Source of the DNA: Synergistales bacterium
GTDB lineage: Bacteria > Synergistota > Synergistia > Synergistales > Aminobacteriaceae
Length of the DNA stretch: 16,614 nucleotides
Direction of reading: 5' to 3'
Assembly: GCA_025997935.1 (NCBI GenBank)
Contig: BNVG01000032.1
Span: 1 to 16,614, forward strand
Positions 1 to 7,083 of this stretch are shown piece by piece; the stretch's first letter is position 1, and each line of letters starts with the position of its first letter. The notes under the pieces are model-generated. The model was not told the origin of the DNA and did not search any database. It worked only from the letters and a program-made list of their open reading frames with translations. The position numbers were made by a program, and so were the translations under genes.

Positions 1-42
1 GCTATAAACGATATTCCAGGATTGATGCTATTTTGCGACAGG

Positions 43-72
43 ATTATAGGTCAAGACTGCAAAACATAGCAA
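43..72 (-). promoter_or_regulatory. Possible sigma-70 promoter firing off the left edge
   Basis: Read on the minus strand there is a perfect -10 TATAAT (43-48) with TTGCTA (67-72) 18 bases upstream. It would serve a gene beyond the left edge, after the HAD gene that ends at 83. I see no terminator hairpin in 1-82, so this promoter would lie within otherwise continuous minus-strand transcription. The -35 match is only moderate and the downstream gene cannot be seen. Confidence 0.4.
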
Positions 73-82
73 AAATCTCACC

Positions 83-934
83 TTACGCCAAAATATACTC
101 CCTAAGCGCGATGGCCACCCCGTCGTCATCATTTGAAGCGGTGACTATATCCGCCGCCTCTTTGGCCTCGTCGCAGGCGTTACCCATAGCCACGGCCAGC
201 CCAGCCTCGCGGAACATCGGGATGTCGTTCAGGTAGTCGCCGAAAGCGCATATTTCCTCCCGCGCTATGCCCATAACGCGCGCCAGTTCCTTGAGTCCGT
301 AGCCTTTGTCTATCCCCGACGCGAACACGTCCATCACTGCGGCATCGGAAAAAGTATAAGTCAGGGCTTTACGCGTCTTGATGTACTCCTCCATCGCAGT
401 CAAATCAGTGTCGTTATAGATCAGCATTTTGTTGAAGGGTTTTTGAAGCGCGTTTTCGTGCCGCTCGTCAAAAAAATAAAGAGGCATACCCTCAAAGCCG
501 TCTCCCGCGGCGATACCGTTGTACCTTTCAAATCGCTCAATGCAATGTCCTCCGCGCGAGAAGAACCCGCCGTCTTTGCCCAGAGCGCAATAATCAAGTT
601 TGTTGTGCGCGCAAAACTCAAGAAGCAATCTCGCCTCGTCCAAAGGCATGGGTTTTTGATGTAGCGCTTCGAACGTGAGAGGGCTACATATAGCGCCTCC
701 GTTTGAGGAGATGAATGGTATGTCGAGCGCTAATTTTTTCACGTAAAAATACAACATGGGCGCGACGCGGCCCGAGCATATTGTCACGTTCACGCCCTTT
801 TTGCCCGCCTCTTTGATAGCGTCCAAGTTGGAGTTCGATATTTCCTTTTGGCTGTTCAGCAGGGTTCCGTCAAGGTCGCAGACCACGAGGCGTATTTTTC
901 GGCCGGCGGACGCCAGGTCTTTGGTTTCGCGCAT
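83..934 (-). CDS. Cof-type HAD-superfamily phosphatase (subclass IIB)
   Basis: A cytosolic Mg-dependent phosphatase of the Cof/HAD-IIB group, which usually hydrolyses sugar phosphates or other small phosphorylated metabolites. All four HAD motifs are visible in 283 aa, the usual length. Motif I is DLDGT at 20-24 with nucleophile D20 and acid/base D22. Motif II is S54 in SGR, motif III K210, and motif IV GDYLND at 232-237. The long insert between motifs II and III is the type II cap that sets substrate choice. The ATG at 934 has only a weak ribosome site but lies 4 bases after the ATPase stop, so translation is probably coupled. The substrate cannot be read from the sequence. Its place at the end of the transporter operon suggests that it dephosphorylates what the transporter brings in, which is inference. 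Family assignment is secure. Confidence 0.93.
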   Translation of the reverse strand: MRETKDLASAGRKIRLVVCDLDGTLLNSQKEISNSNLDAIKEAGKKGVNVTICSGRVAPMLYFYVKKLALDIPFISSNGGAICSPLTFEALHQKPMPLDEARLLLEFCAHNKLDYCALGKDGGFFSRGGHCIERFERYNGIAAGDGFEGMPLYFFDERHENALQKPFNKMLIYNDTDLTAMEEYIKTRKALTYTFSDAAVMDVFASGIDKGYGLKELARVMGIAREEICAFGDYLNDIPMFREAGLAVAMGNACDEAKEAADIVTASNDDDGVAIALREYILA

Positions 935-938
935 GGTT

Positions 939-2045
939 TTAAGCGGACAGAACCTTGGCCAGACTTGGCTCGAAGGTCAGGGAGACCGGTTCGCCTTCTT
1001 TCCAGATTTTTTTGACGTCGGGGTTGTCTATCTGCACTAAAATGTCGCTCTGAGAGGCGTCTTTGCGTTTCACCCAAGACTCCACGCTGTTGCCGAGGTA
1101 GACGTTGGCCGAGACTGTGCCGTCCTCTATGCCCGTGCCTGGCTCGCTCAGCAGTAGCGACTCGGGGCGGCACATCACGACGGCGGAGTCGGAGACCTTC
1201 AGTTCGGGCGACCAGCGGGGAATGTCGAAGAATCTGCCCTTTATCTCCACACGGCATATCTTATTATCCGAGCCGCTCGTAATCTCTTTCACTTCGCAGG
1301 GGAAGAACGCGACCTTGCCTACAAAGCCGGCCACGAATGAGTTTATCGGGTCGCGGTAAATATCGCTCGGCGTACCTATCTGTGCGATTTTTCCGGCGTT
1401 CATGACTATTATCTTGTCTGAAAGGCTCATGGCCTCCACGCGGTCGTGAGTAACGTACACGGCCGTTATTGAGAGCGATTTTTGAAGGCGGCGTATCTCC
1501 ACTCTCATCTGCTCACGAAGAAGCGCGTCGAGGTTTGAGAGAGGCTCGTCCAAAAGCAACACGGACGGCTCCACTATCATGGCGCGCACGAGGGCCACGC
1601 GTTGCTGTTGCCCTCCGGACAGGCGCGAAGGGGGACGTTTGGCTAATTTATCGAGGCTCACCATCTCCAGAAAACGCGCCACCTTTTCATCTATCGCGTC
1701 TTTAGCCATGTTGCGTAGCTTCAGGCCATACGCTACGTTCTCAGAGACATTCATGTGAGGGAAAAGCCCGTAGCTCTGAAAGACCATCGAGGTGTCGCGC
1801 TTGTTGGGCGGCACGTCCGTGACGTCCGAGTCGCCTATATAAATGTGGCCCGACGTGGGGTTCTCAAAGCCCGACAGCATACGCAGAACCGTCGTCTTGC
1901 CGCAGCCGGACGGTCCCAAAAGAGTTACGAGGTCTCCTGGCGCAATCTCAAACGACACATCGTTGACCGCGTTTACGGGCTGCCCTGATTGCGGATCCTT
2001 GAACGTTTTGACGATATTTACGAGACGCACTGACTTAGCGTGCAT
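939..2045 (-). CDS. ABC transporter ATP-binding protein (FbpC/PotA/AfuC-like)
   Basis: The cytoplasmic ATPase of an importer in the ferric iron/spermidine/phosphonate/sugar-phosphate group. It shows Walker A GPSGCGKTT (44-52), Q-loop VFQSYGLFPHMNV (88-100), signature LSGGQQQRV (142-150), Walker B VLLLDEP (162-168), D-loop NLD (171-173) and switch histidine H200 in VTHDRVEAMS. A C-terminal region of about 130 residues (235-368) matches the position of the TOBE regulatory domain of this group. The length of 368 aa is normal. The ATG follows AAGGAGGG with a 7-base spacer. It lies 19 bases after the permease gene, its evident partner, and 4 bases before the phosphatase gene. The substrate is not settled: homologues are often named iron transporters, but members also move hexose phosphates, aminoethylphosphonate and polyamines. 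Confidence 0.93.
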   Translation of the reverse strand: MHAKSVRLVNIVKTFKDPQSGQPVNAVNDVSFEIAPGDLVTLLGPSGCGKTTVLRMLSGFENPTSGHIYIGDSDVTDVPPNKRDTSMVFQSYGLFPHMNVSENVAYGLKLRNMAKDAIDEKVARFLEMVSLDKLAKRPPSRLSGGQQQRVALVRAMIVEPSVLLLDEPLSNLDALLREQMRVEIRRLQKSLSITAVYVTHDRVEAMSLSDKIIVMNAGKIAQIGTPSDIYRDPINSFVAGFVGKVAFFPCEVKEITSGSDNKICRVEIKGRFFDIPRWSPELKVSDSAVVMCRPESLLLSEPGTGIEDGTVSANVYLGNSVESWVKRKDASQSDILVQIDNPDVKKIWKEGEPVSLTFEPSLAKVLSA

Positions 2046-2064
2046 TTAGATACCCTCCTTAATT

Positions 2065-4272
2065 TTAAGCCCCTATGGTCTTGGTCAGGTTATCGTTGCG
2101 GCGCACAAGGAGGTGCATCAGGCCAAAGACGCCGAACACTATGATAATCAAAACCGTCGACAGTACGCTGGCGAGTCCGAAACGCAGATTTTCAGAGAAG
2201 TTGTATATCAGGATTGTAAGGTGATACCAGCGGGCCGATATGAGGAATATAACGGCGCTGACCGCCGTCATGGAGCGCACAAACGTGTATGACAGGCCGG
2301 ACAAAAAGGCGGGACGTATGAGCGGCAAAACGATTGTACGGAACACCGTCGCCGAGTCCGCGCCGAGATCCGTGGCCGCTTCCTCTATGGATGGGTCTAT
2401 CTGCCGCAAAGCCGCCATGCCTCCCTCTATACCTACGGGAAGTTCCCTTATGGTGTAGTTTATAACTATTATGGCCGCCGTCCCCACCAATATAAGGGGC
2501 GCTTTGCTGAACGCCAAAACATAGCTTATGCCTACCAGCGTTCCGGGCAGGGCGAACGGTGTCATCATAAGAATCTCCAGCAATCTTTTTCCGTAGAAGG
2601 TCTTGCGGACAAACAGGAGCGCCGACACCATCGCGAGTATCCCCGCTATCGGGGTCGCCGCCAAAGAAAGCGCCAGCGTATCGAAGAGCGCGTCCTTGCC
2701 CCTCGTCACGGCCTCGAAGATATTGTCGAGGCTGAACGTATAGTCTATACCCCAGTTTTTGACGAAGCATCCGGCGATAATCGTACCGTAGAGCGAGATC
2801 AAGAAGATGATGACAAGCGCTATTATACCGACTAAAACCGTTCTTACGCCCGGCGTCGTTAAATCCGTTATGCGCCCCGACGGCTTGCCCGTCACGGTTA
2901 CGTAAGACTTGCGCGCTATCCAGAACCGCTGCACAAGGAACGCAGTTAGCGTGGGGACGAGCAAAACCATTGACAAAGCCGCGCCGTGCCCAAGGCGGTT
3001 CATGCCCGTCACTTCCATATAAGACTCGAGCGACAGCACACGGAAGTTTCCGGCGAGAATGAGCGGGTTCGCGAAGTCGGCTAAAGATATGGTGAACACA
3101 AGAAGCCACGCGCTCAGGAAGCCAGGGAGAGCCAAGGGAAGCGTTATGGACGTAAAGACCTTCATGCGGGTGGCCGACAGGTTCAGCGCGGCGTCTTCAA
3201 AAGTCGAGTCTATGGCCGCTAAGACGCCCGAGAGCGTCAGAAAAGCGACAGGGAACATGCCGATAGTCTGAGCTAAGACAAGCCCCGGAAGGCCGTAGAT
3301 AGAAAACGGCATAAGCCCCATACGTGTGAAAAGCCCGTTGTTGCCGAAAAGAAGAATTATGGAAAGGGTGAGCGAAAATGGAGGCGATATGACGGGCAGG
3401 GTTCCCATAGCGGCTATGAATCCCTTGAAGCGGATGTTAGTGCGGGCGCATACGAAGGCGAATATAAAGCCCAGAATGGTGGAACAGGAGGCCGTCCATA
3501 CGCCGAGCTCAATGCTGCCCTGCAAGGCGGAGCGGTATCCGCGGGACATCAGAATCGTTTTCCATATATCAAGCGTCCACTGGCCGTCCTGATAGAAAGA
3601 CAGCCTGAGCGACTCGAACAAAGGATATGCCACAAACACAAGGGATATTCCGAAAAGTATCAACACCGCGAAGCCCGTTATCACGTCGCGGCTGAAAGAG
3701 ACCTGATAGGCGACGAGCGCGATAATGGCGAATGCCGCGCCGAACAGCAACAGAAGAAGGTTGATGAAAGAATTTTCTTCCGACACGTCAAGAGCCGCGA
3801 CGAGAGCGCCGACCACCTCGCCCTTTTGGACGACGGGCGCAAAAAAGAGAGCGTAAGAGGTATTGTCAAGCTCCCAGTCCTTCGCGCTACGGTAGGTTTC
3901 CTCGTAGGCTACGTTGTCGAAGCCCTTTGCGAGCTCAAGCGAGAAAGGAGATGAAAGAGCCGTCAGAAGCTCCACGAGAGAGCTGTCGCCCAGAGCTGAA
4001 ACGCGTTCTAATGGAGCCGGAACGCCATTGACATAGGCTACCTTGCCTCCGCCGCTGTTTTTGACGGACTTTTCTAACCATTCCAAGACGTTTTCCGGCG
4101 TCGGCTCCGTATCAGCCCTATCGGGGAAAGCCTCCGCAATTGCCGACACGAGGCGCAACTGCTGCGTTTTGGCCAAAGATAAAAACTCATTTTGAATATT
4201 TGTAAATATCCAAAAGCCAAGAATTACCACAAGTCCAAGCGTCAGCGCGAAATGCAAGACGCGCTTTTTCAT
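2065..4272 (-). CDS. Fused double-domain ABC permease with N-terminal extracytoplasmic domain
   Basis: The membrane channel of the importer, with both permease halves in one 735-residue chain. Two EAA loops that dock on the ATPase are clear: EDAALNLSATRMKVF...LPLALPG (359-384) and EEAATDLGADSATVF...LPLIRPA (630-655). Each is surrounded by about six membrane helices. The first 190 residues are unusual: a helix at about 7-24, roughly 140 extracytoplasmic residues, then a helix at about 169-190 before the first permease half begins near 196. The segment ends with a strand pattern (KGEVVGALVAALDVSE, 150-165) like the last strands of Cache/PAS-like sensor domains. FbpB-type permeases usually have about 500-550 residues, and the longer AfuB-type about 690. 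The ATG follows AGAGGG with an 8-base spacer. It sits 21 bases after the EIIC-like gene and 19 before the ATPase gene. The permease assignment is secure; the Cache resemblance is a visual impression. Confidence 0.9.
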   Translation of the reverse strand: MKKRVLHFALTLGLVVILGFWIFTNIQNEFLSLAKTQQLRLVSAIAEAFPDRADTEPTPENVLEWLEKSVKNSGGGKVAYVNGVPAPLERVSALGDSSLVELLTALSSPFSLELAKGFDNVAYEETYRSAKDWELDNTSYALFFAPVVQKGEVVGALVAALDVSEENSFINLLLLLFGAAFAIIALVAYQVSFSRDVITGFAVLILFGISLVFVAYPLFESLRLSFYQDGQWTLDIWKTILMSRGYRSALQGSIELGVWTASCSTILGFIFAFVCARTNIRFKGFIAAMGTLPVISPPFSLTLSIILLFGNNGLFTRMGLMPFSIYGLPGLVLAQTIGMFPVAFLTLSGVLAAIDSTFEDAALNLSATRMKVFTSITLPLALPGFLSAWLLVFTISLADFANPLILAGNFRVLSLESYMEVTGMNRLGHGAALSMVLLVPTLTAFLVQRFWIARKSYVTVTGKPSGRITDLTTPGVRTVLVGIIALVIIFLISLYGTIIAGCFVKNWGIDYTFSLDNIFEAVTRGKDALFDTLALSLAATPIAGILAMVSALLFVRKTFYGKRLLEILMMTPFALPGTLVGISYVLAFSKAPLILVGTAAIIVINYTIRELPVGIEGGMAALRQIDPSIEEAATDLGADSATVFRTIVLPLIRPAFLSGLSYTFVRSMTAVSAVIFLISARWYHLTILIYNFSENLRFGLASVLSTVLIIIVFGVFGLMHLLVRRNDNLTKTIGA

Positions 4273-4293
4273 TGCATCAGCCCTCTTTCCGTG

Positions 4294-5379
4294 TTACAAA
4301 TGCAAGTCTAAATCGCCTTCCTTAATCCAACCGATTTTTCGCAGGGGAGCGGCAAAGAGCGGAGTTAAAACTGCCGGAAGCATAAGATATATAAGGATGA
4401 TGCTCCAGTAGTCGAGCGATGTTATTTCGCCTCTCAGGCCAAGTTCTATATCTTGGAGCCAGCCTGAGTATATGCCGATTGGGCCGACAAGGCCGCTAGT
4501 GCCCATCCCGGCGGCTATGGACGGGCCATTCATCTGTATCTTAAAAACGCACGTGGCGAGCGGGCCGGCAACCATCGACGTCAAGATAGGAGGTATCCAT
4601 ATACGCGGGTTTTTCGATACGTTGCCCATCTGTAACATGGATGTCCCGAGTCCCTGAGCGAAGAATCCGCCCCATCCGTTCTCTCTCATGCTCATAGCGG
4701 CAAAGCCCACCATCTGAGCGCAGCATCCGGCCAACGCGGCTCCTCCCGCCAAGCCCGACAGCCCAAGCGCCGCGCAGAGCGCCGCGCCGCTTACGGGAAG
4801 CGTCATCGTCAATCCGACTGCCGCTGACAGCGCTACCCCCATCAAAAACGGCCAAAGCTCGGTGGCCCACATCACCATGTTGCCGACAAAGCTGGCCAAG
4901 TTGCCTACCGGTTGAGCAAAGGCCATCGATAAAAGTATGCCGACCGAGATGGTCACGCAGGGCGTCATGATTATATCTATCTTTGTTTCTTTTGATATGG
5001 CCTTGCCGCATTCTGAGGCGGCTACGGTCATACAGGATACCGCGAGAGCGCCGCCCGTACCGCTTAATATATTGGCGGCTTCGCCAACGGCCACGAGGGA
5101 AAAAAGAACGAGGGGCGGACATTTGAGGGCGTATCCTATAGCTACAGCCATAGTTGGCCCGGACGCTGCCTTGGCACATGCTCCTATATCCATGAGAACC
5201 TGCAGACCAAATTGTTCTCCGAGAGTCTCGAAAATCGTCCCTATAAGTATAGACGCGAATAGCCCTTGAGCCATCGCGCCAAAGGCGTCTACGCCATAGA
5301 GCCGCGCCGAAAAACTTATATCCTTTTTTTTCAGGAAAGCCGAAACTCTTTCCCTCGGGTAGCGTATATGGTAACGCAT
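4294..5379 (-). CDS. PfoR-type PTS EIIC-like membrane protein
   Basis: A 361-residue polytopic membrane protein with about eight to ten hydrophobic helices rich in Gly, Ala and Met. The start (FLKKKDISFSARLYGVDAFGAMAQGLFASILIGTI) and the segment NGPSIAAGMGTSGLVGPIGIYSG match the PTS_EIIC_2 family as I know it. That family includes Clostridium perfringens PfoR, once described as a regulator of perfringolysin. Members are often stand-alone, without IIA or IIB partners, and none are seen here. Their substrate and energy source are unclear, so a sugar-PTS role should not be assumed. The ATG at 5379 has a weak purine-rich ribosome site, and about 13 residues precede the usual family start. It lies 29 bases after the slipin stop and 21 before the permease gene. 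Confidence 0.8.
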   Translation of the reverse strand: MRYHIRYPRERVSAFLKKKDISFSARLYGVDAFGAMAQGLFASILIGTIFETLGEQFGLQVLMDIGACAKAASGPTMAVAIGYALKCPPLVLFSLVAVGEAANILSGTGGALAVSCMTVAASECGKAISKETKIDIIMTPCVTISVGILLSMAFAQPVGNLASFVGNMVMWATELWPFLMGVALSAAVGLTMTLPVSGAALCAALGLSGLAGGAALAGCCAQMVGFAAMSMRENGWGGFFAQGLGTSMLQMGNVSKNPRIWIPPILTSMVAGPLATCVFKIQMNGPSIAAGMGTSGLVGPIGIYSGWLQDIELGLRGEITSLDYWSIILIYLMLPAVLTPLFAAPLRKIGWIKEGDLDLHL

Positions 5380-5408
5380 GGTTTCTTCACTCTCGCTTTA
5401 TTTAGTCA

Positions 5409-6212
5409 CTATTCACCGTTTTTTTGAGACGGCGTGCGAAAATGTTCCACAAATGGTTTCAGAAGGTCGATAGGTACGGGGAAGAAAGTCGTTGAGTTTC
5501 GTTCTCCGGCGATTTCGCGTATGGTCTGGAGATAGCGCAGCTGCAAAGTCACGGGGGATACCTCCATTTGAAGAGCGGCCTCCGAGAGTTTGGTGGCGGC
5601 CTGAAGCTCGCCCTCCGCCGCTATTACCTTAGCGCGGCGTTCGCGCTCCGCCTCAGCCTGACGCGCCATAGCGCGTTTCATGCCCTCCGGAAGCTCAAGT
5701 TCTTTCACCTCTACGGCGCTGACTTTTATGCCCCAGGGGTCTGTGCGCTCATCTATGATTTTCTGAAGCTCCTGGTTGATTTTTTCGCGCGACGAGAGCA
5801 CTTCGTCAAGCTCCACAGAGCCCACGACAGAACGCAAGGTAGTCTGGGCGAGCTGACTGGTGGCCTGAACGTAGTTTTCCACCTCGACGACCGAGCGCGA
5901 CGGGTCGAGCACACGGAAGTACACGACGGCGTTCACCTTAATAGGAACGTTGTCCTTTGTTATGACTTCCTGCACCGGAACGTCCATAGTGAGTATGCGC
6001 AAGTCGACCATGACGGTGCGGTCGACGACAGGGATAACAAAGACCATGCCCGGGCCTCTGCTTCCGGCCAGACGCCCGAGGCGAAATATGACCAATCTCC
6101 TGTATTCCGGCACTATCTTGACGGCGGAAGAGAACACCAATACAAAAATAACGATAATCCCAAGCCAACTGCCGATATTTGAGAAGACTGCGATCGCCAT
6201 ATCAAGAATCAA
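5409..6212 (-). CDS. Slipin: stomatin/prohibitin (SPFH) family membrane protein
   Basis: A 267-residue membrane-anchored SPFH protein of the slipin group, whose members oligomerise and organise membrane microdomains or support membrane proteases. A single hydrophobic segment (12-30) is followed by the Band 7 domain: [20 protein letters not shown] at 33-52, [13 protein letters not shown] at 53-65, and [27 protein letters not shown] at 78-104. An Ala/Glu-rich coiled coil follows (about 175-215). The TTG start is chosen because GGGGGG (6222-6227) stands 9 bases upstream; the in-frame ATG four codons on would be 21 bases away. Slipins usually sit beside an NfeD gene, but none is here: the upstream side is intergenic DNA and a tRNA. 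It is the first gene of the presumed transporter operon. Confidence 0.92.
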   Translation of the reverse strand: MILDMAIAVFSNIGSWLGIIVIFVLVFSSAVKIVPEYRRLVIFRLGRLAGSRGPGMVFVIPVVDRTVMVDLRILTMDVPVQEVITKDNVPIKVNAVVYFRVLDPSRSVVEVENYVQATSQLAQTTLRSVVGSVELDEVLSSREKINQELQKIIDERTDPWGIKVSAVEVKELELPEGMKRAMARQAEAERERRAKVIAAEGELQAATKLSEAALQMEVSPVTLQLRYLQTIREIAGERNSTTFFPVPIDLLKPFVEHFRTPSQKNGE

Positions 6213-6221
6213 TTGAAGATT

Positions 6222-6230
6222 CCCCCCTTA
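6222..6230 (-). promoter_or_regulatory. Ribosome binding site deciding the slipin TTG start
   Basis: Minus-strand TAAGGGGGG stands 9 bases before TTG at 6212. The next candidate, ATG at codon 5, would have a 21-base spacer. The spacing supports a TTG start. Confidence 0.7.
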
Positions 6231-6404
6231 GGTTTTCTCTTTCACCCTTAACCCCTCAATAGGCGTTTTTCAGATTTATGAGATTATTTTTATGCATTCA
6301 TAGTTTATCACGTTATATCAAAATTTTTAATGTTTTGAGAATAATTACAAAGAAATAAAATTGAAAAAGTAAAGGCGTTTGCTCTGCAGATGACGGTAGG
6401 CACG

Positions 6405-6433
6405 TTTACAAAAATAAGTCATTGTGATATATT
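6405..6433 (+). promoter_or_regulatory. Sigma-70 promoter of tRNA-Arg
   Basis: TTTACA (6405-6410), a 17-base spacer and TATATT (6428-6433) give a strong promoter. Transcription would start near 6440, about 27 bases before the mature tRNA. Upstream, 6213-6404 is AT-rich. I found no gene or convincing minus-strand promoter for the slipin operon there, although one is expected. Confidence 0.75.
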
Positions 6434-6466
6434 TGCACATAAAGTAGGTTTGATTTTGTGCTTTTT

Positions 6467-6542
6467 GCGCCTGTAGCTCAGCGGATAGAGTGACGGCCTC
6501 CGGAGCCGTAGGTCGCGAGTTCGAATCTCACCAGGCGCGCCA
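6467..6542 (+). tRNA. tRNA-Arg (anticodon CCG)
   Basis: Complete cloverleaf of 76 bases with encoded CCA. The acceptor stem GCGCCTG/CAGGCGC is perfect. The anticodon stem ACGGC/GCCGT encloses loop CTCCGGA, giving anticodon CCG, which reads CGG. The T loop is TTCGAAT. Small oddities are a G-U pair closing the D stem and a C-A mismatch at the second pair of the T stem. It has its own promoter upstream and a strong terminator downstream, so it is a single-gene unit. It is the only complete plus-strand gene in the window. Confidence 0.96.
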
Positions 6543-6573
6543 AAATAAAAAATAAGCAAGTTTAACACAGTAC

Positions 6574-6601
6574 AAAAAGCCCGCTAACAAGCGGGCTTTT
6601 T
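6574..6601. terminator. Bidirectional rho-independent terminator between convergent tRNA units
   Basis: AAAAAGCCCGC (6574-6584) pairs with GCGGGCTTTTT (6591-6601) as a perfect 11-bp stem with a 6-base loop. A T-rich tail follows on the plus strand. On the minus strand the stem itself ends in five Ts. It ends tRNA-Arg from the left and can end the minus-strand tRNA cluster from the right. Confidence 0.9.
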
Positions 6602-6651
6602 GCTTTTTTAAGTCCAAAATTCTATTGGTCAATAGCTCAAATGATATTTCA

Positions 6652-6663
6652 CTTGTTAGCGGG
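6652..6663. repeat. Inverted copy of part of the terminator hairpin
   Basis: The 12 bases CTTGTTAGCGGG are the exact reverse complement of 6580-6591 (CCCGCTAACAAG), which covers one arm and the loop of the terminator. In a minus-strand transcript this copy is made before the terminator. It could pair with the terminator's loop and second arm, an antiterminator-like layout. It may also be a decayed duplication. Confidence 0.6.
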
Positions 6664-6700
6664 GTTTTGGTTGTATGTGGTCAGTGGTGAAACACAAAAA

Positions 6701-6777
6701 TGGTGGCGGTAACTGGACTCGAACCAGTGACACCGCGGGTATGAACCGCGTGCTCTAGCCAGCTGAGCTATACCGCC
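6701..6777 (-). tRNA. tRNA-Met (anticodon CAT, elongator type)
   Basis: 77 bases including encoded CCA. The acceptor GGCGGTA/TACCGCC is perfect. The anticodon stem CGCGG/CCGCG encloses loop TTCATAC, so the anticodon is CAT. It lacks the GGG/CCC anticodon-stem pairs of initiators and has a normal first acceptor pair. Its sequence resembles elongator tRNA-Met rather than the tRNA-Ile whose CAT is modified by TilS, but the two cannot be fully separated by eye. It is third in the minus-strand cluster, 18 bases after the initiator tRNA. Confidence 0.93.
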
Positions 6778-6795
6778 ATTGTAACCTAATTTTAT

Positions 6796-6872
6796 TGGTT
6801 GCGGGGACAGGATTTGAACCTGTGACCTTCGGGTTATGAGCCCGACGAGCTTCCTGGCTGCTCCACCCCGCT
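6796..6872 (-). tRNA. Initiator tRNA-Met (anticodon CAT)
   Basis: 77 bases including encoded CCA. The anticodon stem TCGGG/CCCGA carries the three G-C pairs diagnostic of bacterial initiator tRNA, around loop CTCATAA. The D stem GAGC/GCTC has the A11-U24 pair typical of bacterial initiators. The end of the acceptor stem is unpaired, as needed for formylation, but the first base is A and not the usual C, giving A1-A72. It is the middle gene of the cluster, 6 bases after tRNA-Leu. Confidence 0.96.
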
Positions 6873-6878
6873 ATGATT

Positions 6879-6965
6879 TGGTGCCGAACGCGGGACTCGA
6901 ACCCGCACGAGCCTGAGCCCCCGGGATTTTAAGTCCCGTGCGTCTACCAATTCCGCCAGCCCGGC
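6879..6965 (-). tRNA. tRNA-Leu (anticodon TAA)
   Basis: 87 bases including encoded CCA, with the long variable arm of class II tRNAs. The acceptor GCCGGGC/GTTCGGC has two G-U pairs. The anticodon stem CGGGA/TCCCG encloses loop CTTAAAA, so the anticodon is TAA, reading TTA/TTG. The T arm GCGGG-TTCGAGT-CCCGC is perfect. It is the first gene of the minus-strand tRNA cluster, with the promoter's expected start only a few bases upstream. Confidence 0.96.
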
Positions 6966-6977
6966 AACGCGTTTGAT

Positions 6978-7006
6978 ATTATATACGCCCTTTCCGCACA
7001 AGTCAA
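6978..7006 (-). promoter_or_regulatory. Near-consensus promoter of the tRNA-Leu/fMet/Met cluster
   Basis: On the minus strand TTGACT (7001-7006), a 17-base spacer and perfect TATAAT (6978-6983). Transcription would start near 6971, a few bases before tRNA-Leu at 6965. The GC-rich start region just after the -10 (CAAACGCG) is of the kind often seen at stable-RNA promoters. Confidence 0.88.
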
Positions 7007-7010
7007 CAAG

Positions 7011-7035
7011 AAGATTGACGCAAAAAGATTGACGC
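7011..7035. repeat. Paired 11-base direct repeat upstream of the tRNA promoter
   Basis: AAGATTGACGC occurs exactly at 7011-7021 and 7025-7035, 14 bases apart, immediately upstream of the -35 box. It could be a protein site acting on tRNA transcription or a small chance duplication. Confidence 0.6.
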
Positions 7036-7083
7036 GCCACGGCCATTTCATAACTTTTATAACGGGTCAGCTCGGCTTCGACC

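Noticed and set aside
2192..3109. Minus-strand open frame of 305 codons
   Set aside because: An alternative frame inside the permease gene; the Arg/His-rich peptide lacks domains while the other frame has clear EAA loops.
4294..5379. Reading the EIIC-like protein as part of a full sugar PTS
   Set aside because: No IIA, IIB or HPr gene is nearby, and this family is often stand-alone.
5568..6182. Plus-strand open frame of 204 codons
   Set aside because: Antisense to the slipin gene, whose Band 7 domain is unmistakable.
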